Source: Desulfurococcus mucosus DSM 2162 (lineage in GTDB: Archaea; Thermoproteota; Thermoprotei_A; Sulfolobales; Desulfurococcaceae). From it: a DNA stretch of 64,000 bases. The stretch covers positions 806,001 to 870,000 of the forward strand of contig NC_014961.1 of the NCBI RefSeq assembly GCF_000186365.1, in the 5' to 3' direction. Both the position numbers and the translations under genes were made by a program. Positions 8,386 to 15,990 of the stretch are shown here, one piece after another. Position 1 is the stretch's first letter. Each line of letters opens with the position of its first letter. The notes under the pieces were generated by a model. That model made no database searches. It had not been told where the DNA came from and saw nothing but the letters and a program-made list of their open reading frames with translations.

Positions 8386-8613
8386 TTACTTGGTGCTGCT
8401 TATCTCCATTAGGAGCCTCATCGTCTCCTCGGCCTCCTCCTTGTTGATCCTACCTATGGCTACACCGGCGTGGACTATGACGTAGTCCCCTGGCTTCACG
8501 TCTTCCAGTGCCGATATGACTTGGCGAACCACACCGCCGACCTTAACCTTAAGGATCCGTAGCCCTTTGTCTTCATCCACGCTTAGAACCTCTCCAGGCA
8601 CCCCGAGGCACAT
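8386..8613 (-). CDS. hypC: Hydrogenase assembly chaperone HypC
   Basis: 75 residues, the usual size. It starts MCLGVPGEV, so the essential second-residue cysteine after the initiator methionine is present. The central GDYVIVHAGVAI motif is also typical. HypC (with HypD, not in the window) carries the Fe(CN)2CO unit to the hydrogenase large subunit. It lies between hypE (10 bases) and hypF (20 bases), and the order hypE-hypC-hypF suggests one transcript. Confidence 0.95.
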   Translation of the reverse strand: MCLGVPGEVLSVDEDKGLRILKVKVGGVVRQVISALEDVKPGDYVIVHAGVAIGRINKEEAEETMRLLMEISSTK

Positions 8614-8623
8614 TACTCCACAC

Positions 8624-9661
8624 CTAGCATATGCGTGGTAGGTTGTATGCGTTAGGAGGGATCATGGTTAAGCCGCCTACCTCTGTGACAGCCAGGACCT
8701 TTCCAGCCAGTTCACTGGAGCGGGGTTCCACAACCTCCCCGATGACGGAGGGGTTCTCCCCGTTTCTACGTAGCTCTTCAACCACATCATCTACGATACT
8801 GCTCCTCACGCTCAGCACTGCAACCCCTTCCGATGCCAGGGTTAAGGGGTCTACGCCCAGCATCTCGAGGAACTCCGCCACCTCGATTCTCACCGGTATG
8901 CTGCCTCTGTCCACAATTATTGTGAGCCCGCTGCTACGGGCCCATTCATTCAGGGTTGCTGCGAGCCCTCCCCGCGTCGGATCCCTGGCTGCGTTGACGC
9001 CGTCCCTGTACTTCTCGAGCACGGGTAGAATCGTTTTAACAAGGGGTTTTGCATCGCTTCTAAGCCCTTTTGCATCCTCTAGCATGCCTAGCTGGGCGGC
9101 CAGTATTGTTGCACCGTGCTCAGCTATGTAGTTCGTGACCACTATCTTGTCGCCTGGCTTCACGGAGTCGACTATGGGGGGTTTGACGGACACCCCTATG
9201 GCGAACCCGGAGATCACTATTCCGTCGACCTCGCCTCTCGGCATGACCTTGAAGTCTCCGCCTATTAGTGCAACATTGTTGTCTACCAGTGTTTTCACCA
9301 TTGAGCCGACTACTGCCTCTAGATCCCTTAGCGGGAAACCCTCCTCGACAACTATGTTGTCCATGAAGGCTACTGGGCGTGCACCCATCATTACTAAGTC
9401 GTTTAAGACTCCTGAAGCGGCTAAACCACCTATGTCTCCACCTGGAAAGAAAATGGGTTTAACCGTGTAGGAGTCACTTGTGAACACTATGAAGCTGTCT
9501 CCAACCACTATGTAGGAGCCGTCGTCAAGGGCGTCGAGGCCTACTCCCCCGAGAACCCTCCAGAGGTTGCCTGGGACTTTCCCACGGATCAATTTCTCCA
9601 CGATCACCCATGACTCAGCCCCGCCGGCCCCGTGGAGCGTTGTAACCACGCCGCCCTCCAT
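8624..9661 (-). CDS. hypE: Hydrogenase maturation protein HypE
   Basis: About 345 residues in the PurM/AIR-synthase fold. LHGAGG lies near the N-terminus and GGDIGGLAASGVLNDLVMMGA near residue 80. ARDPTRGGLAATLNEWA comes further on, and the protein ends in PRIC, whose terminal cysteine carries the thiocarboxamide dehydrated to thiocyanate. I prefer the ATG at 9661, which has AGGTG 9 bases upstream and a TATA element 43-50 bases upstream. Starts at GTG 9673 or TTG 9679 are possible. The promoter overlaps the stop codon of the preceding gene, so hypECF may be transcribed apart from the pterin operon. Confidence 0.93.
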   Translation of the reverse strand: MEGGVVTTLHGAGGAESWVIVEKLIRGKVPGNLWRVLGGVGLDALDDGSYIVVGDSFIVFTSDSYTVKPIFFPGGDIGGLAASGVLNDLVMMGARPVAFMDNIVVEEGFPLRDLEAVVGSMVKTLVDNNVALIGGDFKVMPRGEVDGIVISGFAIGVSVKPPIVDSVKPGDKIVVTNYIAEHGATILAAQLGMLEDAKGLRSDAKPLVKTILPVLEKYRDGVNAARDPTRGGLAATLNEWARSSGLTIIVDRGSIPVRIEVAEFLEMLGVDPLTLASEGVAVLSVRSSIVDDVVEELRRNGENPSVIGEVVEPRSSELAGKVLAVTEVGGLTMIPPNAYNLPRIC

Positions 9662-9703
9662 GGCTGGAAGCACCTTCAATAACAGTGCTACGCCTAGGTC
9701 TCC

Positions 9704-9712
9704 TTATATATG
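9704..9712 (-). promoter_or_regulatory. TATA element of hypECF overlapping the upstream stop codon
   Basis: The minus-strand sequence CCATATATAAGG contains the TAA stop of the dihydropteroate-synthase-like gene and a strong TATA box at once. The predicted start site (about 26 bases from the centre) is near 9681, just before the hypE start region. Based on motif and spacing only. Confidence 0.55.
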
Positions 9713-11260
9713 GAATAAGTCCTCGTCCTGCACGTATTCTTTACCGGTCTTCAACGCTATGTAAGCCTTGCTCAACTCGTAGCCTAGGTAGAAGAAGTGG
9801 TCATGCATTGATGCCAGTCGCCTCTCAACTATCTCGGCGAGTATAGCGTACGGGTCGCTCCCGATTACAGTGTAATCGGGTTCCACGCCACCCGGCTTAT
9901 AGTGTTCAACCACGATGTTTCCTGACTCGTGATCCACATGTATCTTGAAGAATCCAGCAGGATCCATCCCGGTTCTTCTCCTCTCGGCTGCATGCACGAC
10001 CACACCACGTGGTTTAACACTGGTCGCCCTCCTACGCTTATCCTTCATTAGCAGCAGGCTCACCGAGAGATCCTTGGGCGGCCTAGACTCCCTACGCGCT
10101 ATCACGCACATGTCGAGCGCCCTCCTCAACTCTCTCGTGGAGCCCCGTGTTTTCACGCTGGCCTCAGTTGTCAGGTATGCTTCAACACCTATCTCGACAC
10201 CTATGGAAGCGAGAAGCGCGTTGACACCGATGCTGTCAGCATCCATCAGCTCCGTAATGTTTCCAACACCCATCAATAAGGGAACGCCTGGAAGCATCCT
10301 CCTAACCTCACTATACCTCCATAGGGAAGCAGTTAACCCGTTGAGCGGGGGGCTTAGAACGGGGTCCAGTATTATTCTAGTAGCCCCCTTCTCCAAGGCA
10401 AGCCTGTAGGCCTCGAGCAGGCTCCTCAATGAATCCTGACCCCCCGCTCCCGGCTCGGGCACCAGTACGACGCCTACATCGCCGGGGAACCAGGCTTCCC
10501 CGAGCTCTTTCAGTGCTGAATAAGTGAAGCTCATCAGGAGATCCGCACCCCACCCAGCTGCCTCCCTCAGTAAGCCTGGGTCTGGGGCATCCACCCCTAC
10601 CGGTCTACGGGTCCTCTCCTTTACCTCCGCGATCACCTCCCTGATGCATGCCTGAGGCTTCCCCATGCTGAAGCCGAGTACCACTATGTCGGCTCCATCG
10701 GCAACGGCTTTCACAGCCCTCGCTACAATGTGGTCGAGGGACCCCTCCCCGGTGACATATATTTCGTGGAGCACTATTGGATAGACATGACTAACATAGA
10801 CCCTGTATGGGTTGCCTATCGTAAAGTAGTGGTGTCTCTGGGCCTCCTGCTTAAGGGCCTCCAGTAACCTCTTATCCCTTTCAGCTCGTTGAAGAGCTAT
10901 CACGTCGTCAGCCGGGTTAACGGGAGACAGGGTGACGCCGTCGAGGAGGGCCTTGATCATGGCTGGAATATCGTACATGTATCTAACCCCTTTCACCACG
11001 GGCTTCCCCACGAGCTCCGAGACCCTTGTTAAATCCCCGCTGGTGAATCCAGGGGCAATGACCAGGTCGACGCCTCGGAGCTCCTCCATGTGCCTAGGCA
11101 ACTCTCTCTCCAGGTACTCGCTGCTCATCATTGCAGCAACAGGTATCGGGAGCTCTATGACCGTGAACTCCACTCCAGGCATGTCTACCTCTGCGACAAG
11201 CCTCCTCAGTGCTTCCCCTGCTAGTCTACCCGTGAGCAAAGCTATCTTCAACGAGGTCAC
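9704..11260 (-). CDS. Dihydropteroate-synthase-like protein (archaeal pterin pathway)
   Basis: 518 residues. The N-terminal ~150 residues form a Rossmann-like region. Residues about 175-390 resemble the TIM barrel of dihydropteroate synthase (ADIVVLGFSMGKPQ, PVGVDAPDPGLL, ATRIILDPVLSPPL), and a C-terminal domain with VVVHAAERRR follows. It matches the archaeal DHPS-related family found in methanogens and Crenarchaeota. Its job is not settled; coupling a hydroxymethyl-dihydropterin diphosphate to an arylamine is the obvious inference here, because it is the last gene of an operon with MptA, MptE and MptD. It overlaps the flavoprotein gene by 4 bases. Confidence 0.85.
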   Translation of the reverse strand: MTSLKIALLTGRLAGEALRRLVAEVDMPGVEFTVIELPIPVAAMMSSEYLERELPRHMEELRGVDLVIAPGFTSGDLTRVSELVGKPVVKGVRYMYDIPAMIKALLDGVTLSPVNPADDVIALQRAERDKRLLEALKQEAQRHHYFTIGNPYRVYVSHVYPIVLHEIYVTGEGSLDHIVARAVKAVADGADIVVLGFSMGKPQACIREVIAEVKERTRRPVGVDAPDPGLLREAAGWGADLLMSFTYSALKELGEAWFPGDVGVVLVPEPGAGGQDSLRSLLEAYRLALEKGATRIILDPVLSPPLNGLTASLWRYSEVRRMLPGVPLLMGVGNITELMDADSIGVNALLASIGVEIGVEAYLTTEASVKTRGSTRELRRALDMCVIARRESRPPKDLSVSLLLMKDKRRRATSVKPRGVVVHAAERRRTGMDPAGFFKIHVDHESGNIVVEHYKPGGVEPDYTVIGSDPYAILAEIVERRLASMHDHFFYLGYELSKAYIALKTGKEYVQDEDLFHI

Positions 11261-11970
11261 CTCACGTACTCGAGAACCCTGCCAGGATGCTCTATCACCT
11301 CGACGCCGGGTACCTCCTTCAGCCTCTTCACTATGCCGACATAGAATGGGTGGGGTTTAACAGTGATTTCAACGTCGAAGGAGATAGCGCCATAGGGGCA
11401 TCTATCCTTACATACATAGCACCTCGTACACTTAGACGCGTCAACCCTGACCCTATGGTAGGGGTCGTGTCGAAGCGCGCCAGTGGGGCATGAATCAGCC
11501 GCCGCACACCAGTTGCAGAGCGAGCACTTCCCTCTATCGATCACGATGGGTATGAGGCTTGACGACTCATAGAGATCCACGGGTAGAATCAACACCCTCA
11601 TATTGTTTTTAATGGCATGCATAACCATGTTTGAGACAAGGGAATCCGCTATGCCGTTCACAATTTTAGCGACAGTATTCATGGATGCCGGGGAAACCAC
11701 CGCGATGTCGTAGACACCCTTGTAGAGCCTGCCAGTAGAGGGGAACCCGGGGGCCTCCTCATCCTCGAAAACCACGCCTCTCGGGTAGGGGCCTTGCAGG
11801 ACGGCTACAAGCCTCTCCAATAAACCATACATGGAGAGAATGCTTCTAGCTGCACGTGACACGTAGGCTGTAATACTCACACCGGTCTCCGTGAGGCTCG
11901 CCATCACGTCAATACTCTCCCTCATGAAGGCTCCCGCACCAGTTACACCCCATGCAACGCTCTTAGCCAA
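11257..11970 (-). CDS. Archaeoflavoprotein with C-terminal ferredoxin domain (DmrX/AfpA-like)
   Basis: 237 residues. The first ~150 form an FMN-binding flavoprotein domain (GVTGAGAFM at residue 9; VVSPASMNTVAKIVNGIADSL near 92). Residues about 150-205 hold two [4Fe-4S] motifs, CSLCNWCAAADSCP (slightly unusual spacing) and CTRCYVCKDRCP. The arrangement is that of archaeoflavoproteins related to dihydromethanopterin reductase DmrX. Reduction of a dihydropterin to the tetrahydro form is a reasonable inference because it lies in the pterin operon, between MptD (5 bases) and the DHPS-like gene (overlap). The family alone does not prove that role. Confidence 0.8.
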   Translation of the reverse strand: MAKSVAWGVTGAGAFMRESIDVMASLTETGVSITAYVSRAARSILSMYGLLERLVAVLQGPYPRGVVFEDEEAPGFPSTGRLYKGVYDIAVVSPASMNTVAKIVNGIADSLVSNMVMHAIKNNMRVLILPVDLYESSSLIPIVIDRGKCSLCNWCAAADSCPTGALRHDPYHRVRVDASKCTRCYVCKDRCPYGAISFDVEITVKPHPFYVGIVKRLKEVPGVEVIEHPGRVLEYVR

Positions 11971-11975
11971 GGAGG

Positions 11976-12368
11976 CTACCCCTTAACCTCCTCTATATCC
12001 TCGATGTAAGCCAGGTTGAAGTCGAGCTCCGGGATGTATCTGAGCCTAGCTGTAACCCGGGTGCCCCCGTACCTAACCACTACTGTCGCATCTATATGCC
12101 TAGTTTTAAGGGTCGTGTAATCATAGGGGTTTCCACCCTCCCCCTGGAGATCCATTTTTATCTCGACTCTGGCATCCTCCTTGAACGGCTGCGCCTTCAC
12201 AGCGTTCTCGATGACCCTACGCAGTAGCTCTAAGTCCTCCCTCCTCCTCACCGGGATACCTGTAAACTGGTGGGCTATCATGCCTAGAGCTATACCGGCT
12301 TCGAAGACAGCCCTATCCCTCTCCGTGGCTTTACCCGTGAAATACTTGGCGGCAGGGTCACTCCTCAA
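11976..12368 (-). CDS. mptD: Archaeal dihydroneopterin aldolase MptD
   Basis: 130 residues. The sequence FEAGIALGMIAHQFTGIPV near residue 24 and the C-terminal ARLRYIPELDFNLAYIEDIEEV fit the small archaeal MptD family, which is unrelated to bacterial FolB. MptD converts 7,8-dihydroneopterin to 6-hydroxymethyl-7,8-dihydropterin with release of glycolaldehyde. Its start overlaps the mptE stop by 4 bases. The context with MptE and MptA supports the call. Confidence 0.88.
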   Translation of the reverse strand: MRSDPAAKYFTGKATERDRAVFEAGIALGMIAHQFTGIPVRRREDLELLRRVIENAVKAQPFKEDARVEIKMDLQGEGGNPYDYTTLKTRHIDATVVVRYGGTRVTARLRYIPELDFNLAYIEDIEEVKG

Positions 12369-13084
12369 GTCTTCTCCCCAATGCCCTTAATGGTTACACC
12401 CTTGCTTGAAAGATGCTTAAGCATGAGGGACGCTATCTCTAGCTTGGCCTTCTTCAACCGCCTGTTAAACGGGACGAGTTTACCGGGGCACACCGAGGGC
12501 TCCCCGGTTAAATCAAAGCCCGCCAAGTATATCTCTCTGATACCGAGGGCGTACGCTAGGAAAGCCGCTCTATCGCCATCCGTAAACCCCCCGAAGTTAT
12601 AGACATGGGGACGCGGCTCAACCTGGGTGGAACCTATCAATGGACCCTTGAACCCCTTGACGAACTTCTCCACTCTATGCATATTGTCTCCGTGGGCGTG
12701 CACAACTGTCACAGCACCCTCCGCGGAGGCCTTCTGGAGGTCATATATGTATCCATCGAGATCCGTGACCACTATGTCAGGCTTGACCCCGTGTCCAAGT
12801 AGCACTGTGGTCGCACCGTCAGCCGCTATCAGTAGAAGGGTGGACGCATCCATGAGTAAACCTAGATCCCTCACTAGGTTACGGCCGCAGCCGAATACTA
12901 CTGCAGCCTTCTTCCCATCGGCCATCCTCTTTACCTCGTCGAACTCCACTGTGTTATCCATCTCTTCAAGCAGCCTGCTGAGGACATCCGTTGCCTCCTG
13001 ATCCTTCTCGAATGATAGCCTAAGCCTCGACTTCACATGCTCATAGAGGGGCTTCCACTCGCCTGGATCTATCAACCAGCTCAC
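12365..13084 (-). CDS. mptE: 6-hydroxymethyl-7,8-dihydropterin pyrophosphokinase MptE
   Basis: 239 residues of the DUF115/MptE type. The Rossmann-like core has VVFGCGRNL (near residue 88), IAADGATTVLLGHGVKPDIVVTDLDG (about 107-132), VVHAHGDNM and NFGGFTDGDRAAF. The aspartate-rich motifs probably bind Mg-ATP. It transfers diphosphate to the hydroxymethylpterin made by MptD. It overlaps both mptA and mptD by 4 bases, so the three are translationally coupled. Confidence 0.88.
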   Translation of the reverse strand: MSWLIDPGEWKPLYEHVKSRLRLSFEKDQEATDVLSRLLEEMDNTVEFDEVKRMADGKKAAVVFGCGRNLVRDLGLLMDASTLLLIAADGATTVLLGHGVKPDIVVTDLDGYIYDLQKASAEGAVTVVHAHGDNMHRVEKFVKGFKGPLIGSTQVEPRPHVYNFGGFTDGDRAAFLAYALGIREIYLAGFDLTGEPSVCPGKLVPFNRRLKKAKLEIASLMLKHLSSKGVTIKGIGEKT

Positions 13085-13926
13085 TTGACCACCCCTAGTA
13101 GCTCACTTACTCCGGCTTTAACCACGGATTCAACCACGTACTCATGTATAGTCTCATAGGATCTCACCCTTACATATAGAACCCCGTCTAAACCAGTGTC
13201 GCCACGGCTGGCTGCGAGGCGTGCGAGCTCCAGGGATGCACGTCTCGCTATGTCCTCTGTGAACGATGAATCCTCGTAGACCTCTCTGACGAAGGAGGCC
13301 TCGTCAATCCTTTTAAGGTGGTTCCGCGGGACATGCACTATGCCGCTAAGCCTCTTGAATACCTCTACGGGTTCTACACGTAGCCTCCTGGACTCTAGGA
13401 GTGCATCGATCCTCACTTTCTGCATGTGGGTGTAGGGTTCCCCATACAGGTGGCGTGCAACGGCTTTGGCGCATGGACAGGTTGATAAACCATATACTCC
13501 TCCCCCGGAATACTCCCTGAGGCTTCCAACACCGCGTTTAAACGTTAACCCAGCGTATATGAAGCCGTTGCCAGAGTACTCTGGCACATTGCCCCTGGCC
13601 ACAGTGTAGTAGAGGCGGCCCCTCATGGAAACCAATGCTGTATCCGAGTAGTCGTTCACCCTGAGGAGCTCCTCAGCCAGCGTCCTCAGCAAGTCAAGGC
13701 TTAGTTCCCCATGTGGCTTCACAACCCTTACATACGCTTCATATATCCGTGAAAGATGAGCACCCCTCGCGTAGCCAGGTAGGTTGACAAACGCCTTGAA
13801 GACTGGTAGAACCGTGTAGTCCTCAACCCTCATAGGGGGAGCACGCAGCTTGAGAAGCCCTACTCTGTCAACACCTAGCTCCACGGAGGGTTTCTCGCTA
13901 TGGATATCCGGGATCTCGTCCCACAT
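13081..13926 (-). CDS. mptA: GTP cyclohydrolase MptA (FolE2 family)
   Basis: 281 residues. Motifs typical of the Fe(II)-dependent GTP cyclohydrolase FolE2/MptA family are visible: ARGAHLSRIYEAYV near residue 54, STCPCAKAVARHLYGEPYTHMQKVRI near 150-175 and a C-terminal SYETIHEY. It opens the pterin pathway by making 7,8-dihydroneopterin 2',3'-cyclic phosphate from GTP. The next step needs the HD-domain phosphodiesterase MptB, which is not in this operon. It follows the thioredoxin-fold gene by 3 bases. Confidence 0.9.
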   Translation of the reverse strand: MWDEIPDIHSEKPSVELGVDRVGLLKLRAPPMRVEDYTVLPVFKAFVNLPGYARGAHLSRIYEAYVRVVKPHGELSLDLLRTLAEELLRVNDYSDTALVSMRGRLYYTVARGNVPEYSGNGFIYAGLTFKRGVGSLREYSGGGVYGLSTCPCAKAVARHLYGEPYTHMQKVRIDALLESRRLRVEPVEVFKRLSGIVHVPRNHLKRIDEASFVREVYEDSSFTEDIARRASLELARLAASRGDTGLDGVLYVRVRSYETIHEYVVESVVKAGVSELLGVVK

Positions 13927-13929
13927 GTC

Positions 13930-14475
13930 TCAGCCACTCCCAGCCACTCCCTTGGCCGTGGACTCGTTAACGAATTTAGAGACTTCTTCAACAAGCTGGT
14001 CAATTCTCTTAACGCCCTCGAGCTTACGCATTGCTTTGACAGCCCCGTTTTCAACACTGAGCAGGAGAGTGGTGGGTGATGCATGTATATCGAAGTGCTC
14101 GAAACTGTTTCTCGCAGCGCTTGAATTACACTCCCTTGTAAACCAGTCGCAGAGCACTATTATGAAGTGGGCGTCTTTAAATGTGTGGCCGAAGAGCTTT
14201 ACAAATGGATACCAGTACATGTCGTAGGCCCTGCAGGCCGGGCACTTCGTATTGTCGAAGTAAACCACGTATAAGCCGTCCTCCCAGGGCTTTAGATGGT
14301 CTCCGTCAACCTGTTGGAGAACCCATTTACCATTCAACTGGTTGAATATGTATATACCGTTCGGTGACTCCGGCCCCACGGAGTCCACCTCTAGACCCGT
14401 CTTCGCCTCGATCCTTCTCTCAGGCCTTGAGAGGAGCTTCCTGAGTAGATTCAGTATTTCGTCGTCCCCGCTCAT
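13930..14475 (-). CDS. Thioredoxin-fold protein
   Basis: About 181 residues. The C-terminal two thirds form a thioredoxin fold: VVYFDNTKCPACRAYDMYWYP has a redox CPAC pair, then FIIVLCDWF and a SPTTLLL segment with the cis-proline. The N-terminal 45 residues are charged. I chose the ATG at 14475, which has GGTGG upstream; an ATG at 14487 adds four residues. It heads the pterin operon and faces the superoxide reductase gene across a shared 138-base promoter region. A role in redox repair or in reducing the SOR system is inference. Confidence 0.78.
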   Translation of the reverse strand: MSGDDEILNLLRKLLSRPERRIEAKTGLEVDSVGPESPNGIYIFNQLNGKWVLQQVDGDHLKPWEDGLYVVYFDNTKCPACRAYDMYWYPFVKLFGHTFKDAHFIIVLCDWFTRECNSSAARNSFEHFDIHASPTTLLLSVENGAVKAMRKLEGVKRIDQLVEEVSKFVNESTAKGVAGSG

Positions 14476-14613
14476 TTCAACCACCATTTAAGCATAGCAA
14501 CCATGATTAATACGGGTTTAATCACTTAAATCCATGCATCCCGAGAGACAGGGTGTTGCCGTGGGTTTCGCATTGTAAACTATAAAATCCCTTATTTTAA
14601 TCCATTGGTTAGG

Positions 14614-15000
14614 GTGAACGAGTTGACAGGGTTAAAAGACCTCATATATACACCCTCGACAGCCAGTGGTGAAGCCATAAGCAAGGTTGAAACCCACACA
14701 CCACGTATCGAGGCACCGGACCATGTGAAGCCCGGTGAAGTCTTCAGGGTCAAGGTGAGCGTAGGCCCTCATCCCAACACTGTTGAACACTCAATTAGAT
14801 GGATAGAGCTCTACTTTGAGGAGGAGGGAAGGGCCTTCAACCCGGTTCTAATAGGTAGGTATGAGTTCACACCAGTGTATAGTGAACCCGTGGTAGAGGT
14901 CTACCTGAAGATACAGAAGCCGGGTAGACTAATAGCAGTCGAATACTGCAACCTGCATGGATTATGGGAGAGCTACAAGGAGGTAAAGGTATCCGGGTAA
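14614..15000 (+). CDS. Superoxide reductase (neelaredoxin type) lacking the usual lysine
   Basis: About 128 residues. The iron centre ligands are visible: ETHTP (His), GPHPNTVEHSIRWIELYF (two His) and the C-terminal YCNLHGLW (Cys and His). This is the one-iron SOR family; it reduces superoxide to peroxide without making O2. The usual EKHVP motif reads ETHTP here, so the catalytic-loop lysine is threonine. A TATA element lies at about 14578-14586. Start is uncertain: GTG 14614 fits a nearly leaderless transcript, while TTG 14623 has GGTGA just upstream. Two co-directional genes follow. Confidence 0.88.
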   Translation: MNELTGLKDLIYTPSTASGEAISKVETHTPRIEAPDHVKPGEVFRVKVSVGPHPNTVEHSIRWIELYFEEEGRAFNPVLIGRYEFTPVYSEPVVEVYLKIQKPGRLIAVEYCNLHGLWESYKEVKVSG

Positions 15001-15006
15001 TCAGCC

Positions 15007-15309
15007 ATGTGCACGGGCGACTCGTTTAGAAACATTGTTTTTTCAGCTCTTGAAACATACAACAAGACGAGGTCACCTGAAGCGGTAGCCAGGATAACCT
15101 GGGTTGACGATGAGAAAATGCTGGTCAAGGTGGAGTTTGAAGGTGCTTTCTGCCTTTCATGCGGCGTGAGAGACTGGGTCGAGGACTACATGTACATATT
15201 GAGATCCATGGGGCATTACGCCGAGTTAGTGGAGTACATTGAGCCAGGTGATAATGAGTTTAAAAGAGTAGGCGTGTTTAAGGTAGAACCATGCCGGGGA
15301 GGCGGGTAG
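15007..15309 (+). CDS. Small cysteine-containing protein of unknown function
   Basis: 100 residues, not recognised. It has an acidic alpha/beta character and a CLSC pair inside EGAFCLSCGVRDWVEDYMYIL, plus single cysteines at residue 2 and near the C-terminus (VEPCRGGG). The cysteines could bind metal or act in thiol chemistry. It lies 6 bases after the superoxide reductase gene and overlaps the following regulator gene by 19 bases, so a link to oxidative stress is suggested by position only. Confidence 0.7.
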   Translation: MCTGDSFRNIVFSALETYNKTRSPEAVARITWVDDEKMLVKVEFEGAFCLSCGVRDWVEDYMYILRSMGHYAELVEYIEPGDNEFKRVGVFKVEPCRGGG

Positions 15310-15749
15310 GTTTGCTAGACGAGATCGACATGTTTATCATAAAGGAGCTTATGGAGAACGCTAGGAAGCCTTTCAGAGAAATAGCGTTGAAGCTGAAGCT
15401 GAGCGATGTGGCGGTTATAAAGAGGGTGAAGAAGCTGGAGTCCCGTGGCGTGATAAAGAAGTACGCGTTAATAGTTGACCCGGCTAGCCTGGGGTACGGC
15501 AGGATCAGCTACACGGGCATAAATGTCGAGCCAAACAAGCTCTTCGAGGTGGCATACAGGTTGAAGGAGAAGGAATACGTGAAATACCTGGCGCTAGCCT
15601 CAGGCGACCACGATCTTCTCGCAGTAATATGGGCGAGAGACGGGGAGGAGCTCCAGAGGATACATGAGGAGATAAAGAGCATCGAGGGCGTTGTAAACAT
15701 ATATCCAGCGGTACTCACCGACGTGATCAAGGCGGAAGCATACGTCTGA
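15291..15749 (+). CDS. Lrp/AsnC-family transcription regulator
   Basis: 152 residues. N-terminal winged helix-turn-helix (LDEIDMFIIKELMENARKPFREIALKLKLSD-type, about residues 8-60) and a C-terminal RAM/ligand domain (about 75-150, with VKYLALASGDHDLLAVIWA). It is a small-molecule-responsive regulator. The ATG at 15291 lies inside the preceding gene; a TTG at 15312 with GGAGGCGGG upstream would start at LDEID and is also plausible. Its coupling to the SOR and cysteine-protein genes suggests local control. Confidence 0.88.
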   Translation: MPGRRVGLLDEIDMFIIKELMENARKPFREIALKLKLSDVAVIKRVKKLESRGVIKKYALIVDPASLGYGRISYTGINVEPNKLFEVAYRLKEKEYVKYLALASGDHDLLAVIWARDGEELQRIHEEIKSIEGVVNIYPAVLTDVIKAEAYV

Positions 15750-15786
15750 GAACCAGGGTTAAAGCACTACTGTAGCCCACTAGTCA

Positions 15787-15985
15787 GACTGTTCACTAAG
15801 TGAAGGTTTCAAGCTGGTTTAGCTACTGGAAGCACTGGAGGCGTGGCGGTGAATGGGAGGGGCTCTCCCGCCTCATTCCCCGTGGGGCGGGCCCAGTGGT
15901 GTCCGTCGACGCAGCCCCCGGTGAAGTACTGAGAATAGATGAGGTATCGGAAGGGGAAAGCCCGTGCTAATGGGCACGGGCAACC
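15787..15985. repeat. Dispersed ~200 bp repeat with terminal hairpin, copy 1
   Basis: This stretch is nearly identical to the reverse complement of 46343-46537. It runs from GACTGTTC to a perfect hairpin (GCCCGTGC, loop TAATGG, GCACGGGC) followed by CAACC. The minus-strand frame has a conserved C-terminus, GEPLPFTATPPVLPxAKPA, in both copies. The hairpin plus protein tail resembles the end of an IS200/IS605-type element, but no transposase is present. It abuts the 3' end of the AEC permease gene. Confidence 0.75.
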
Positions 15986-15990
15986 ACCTT

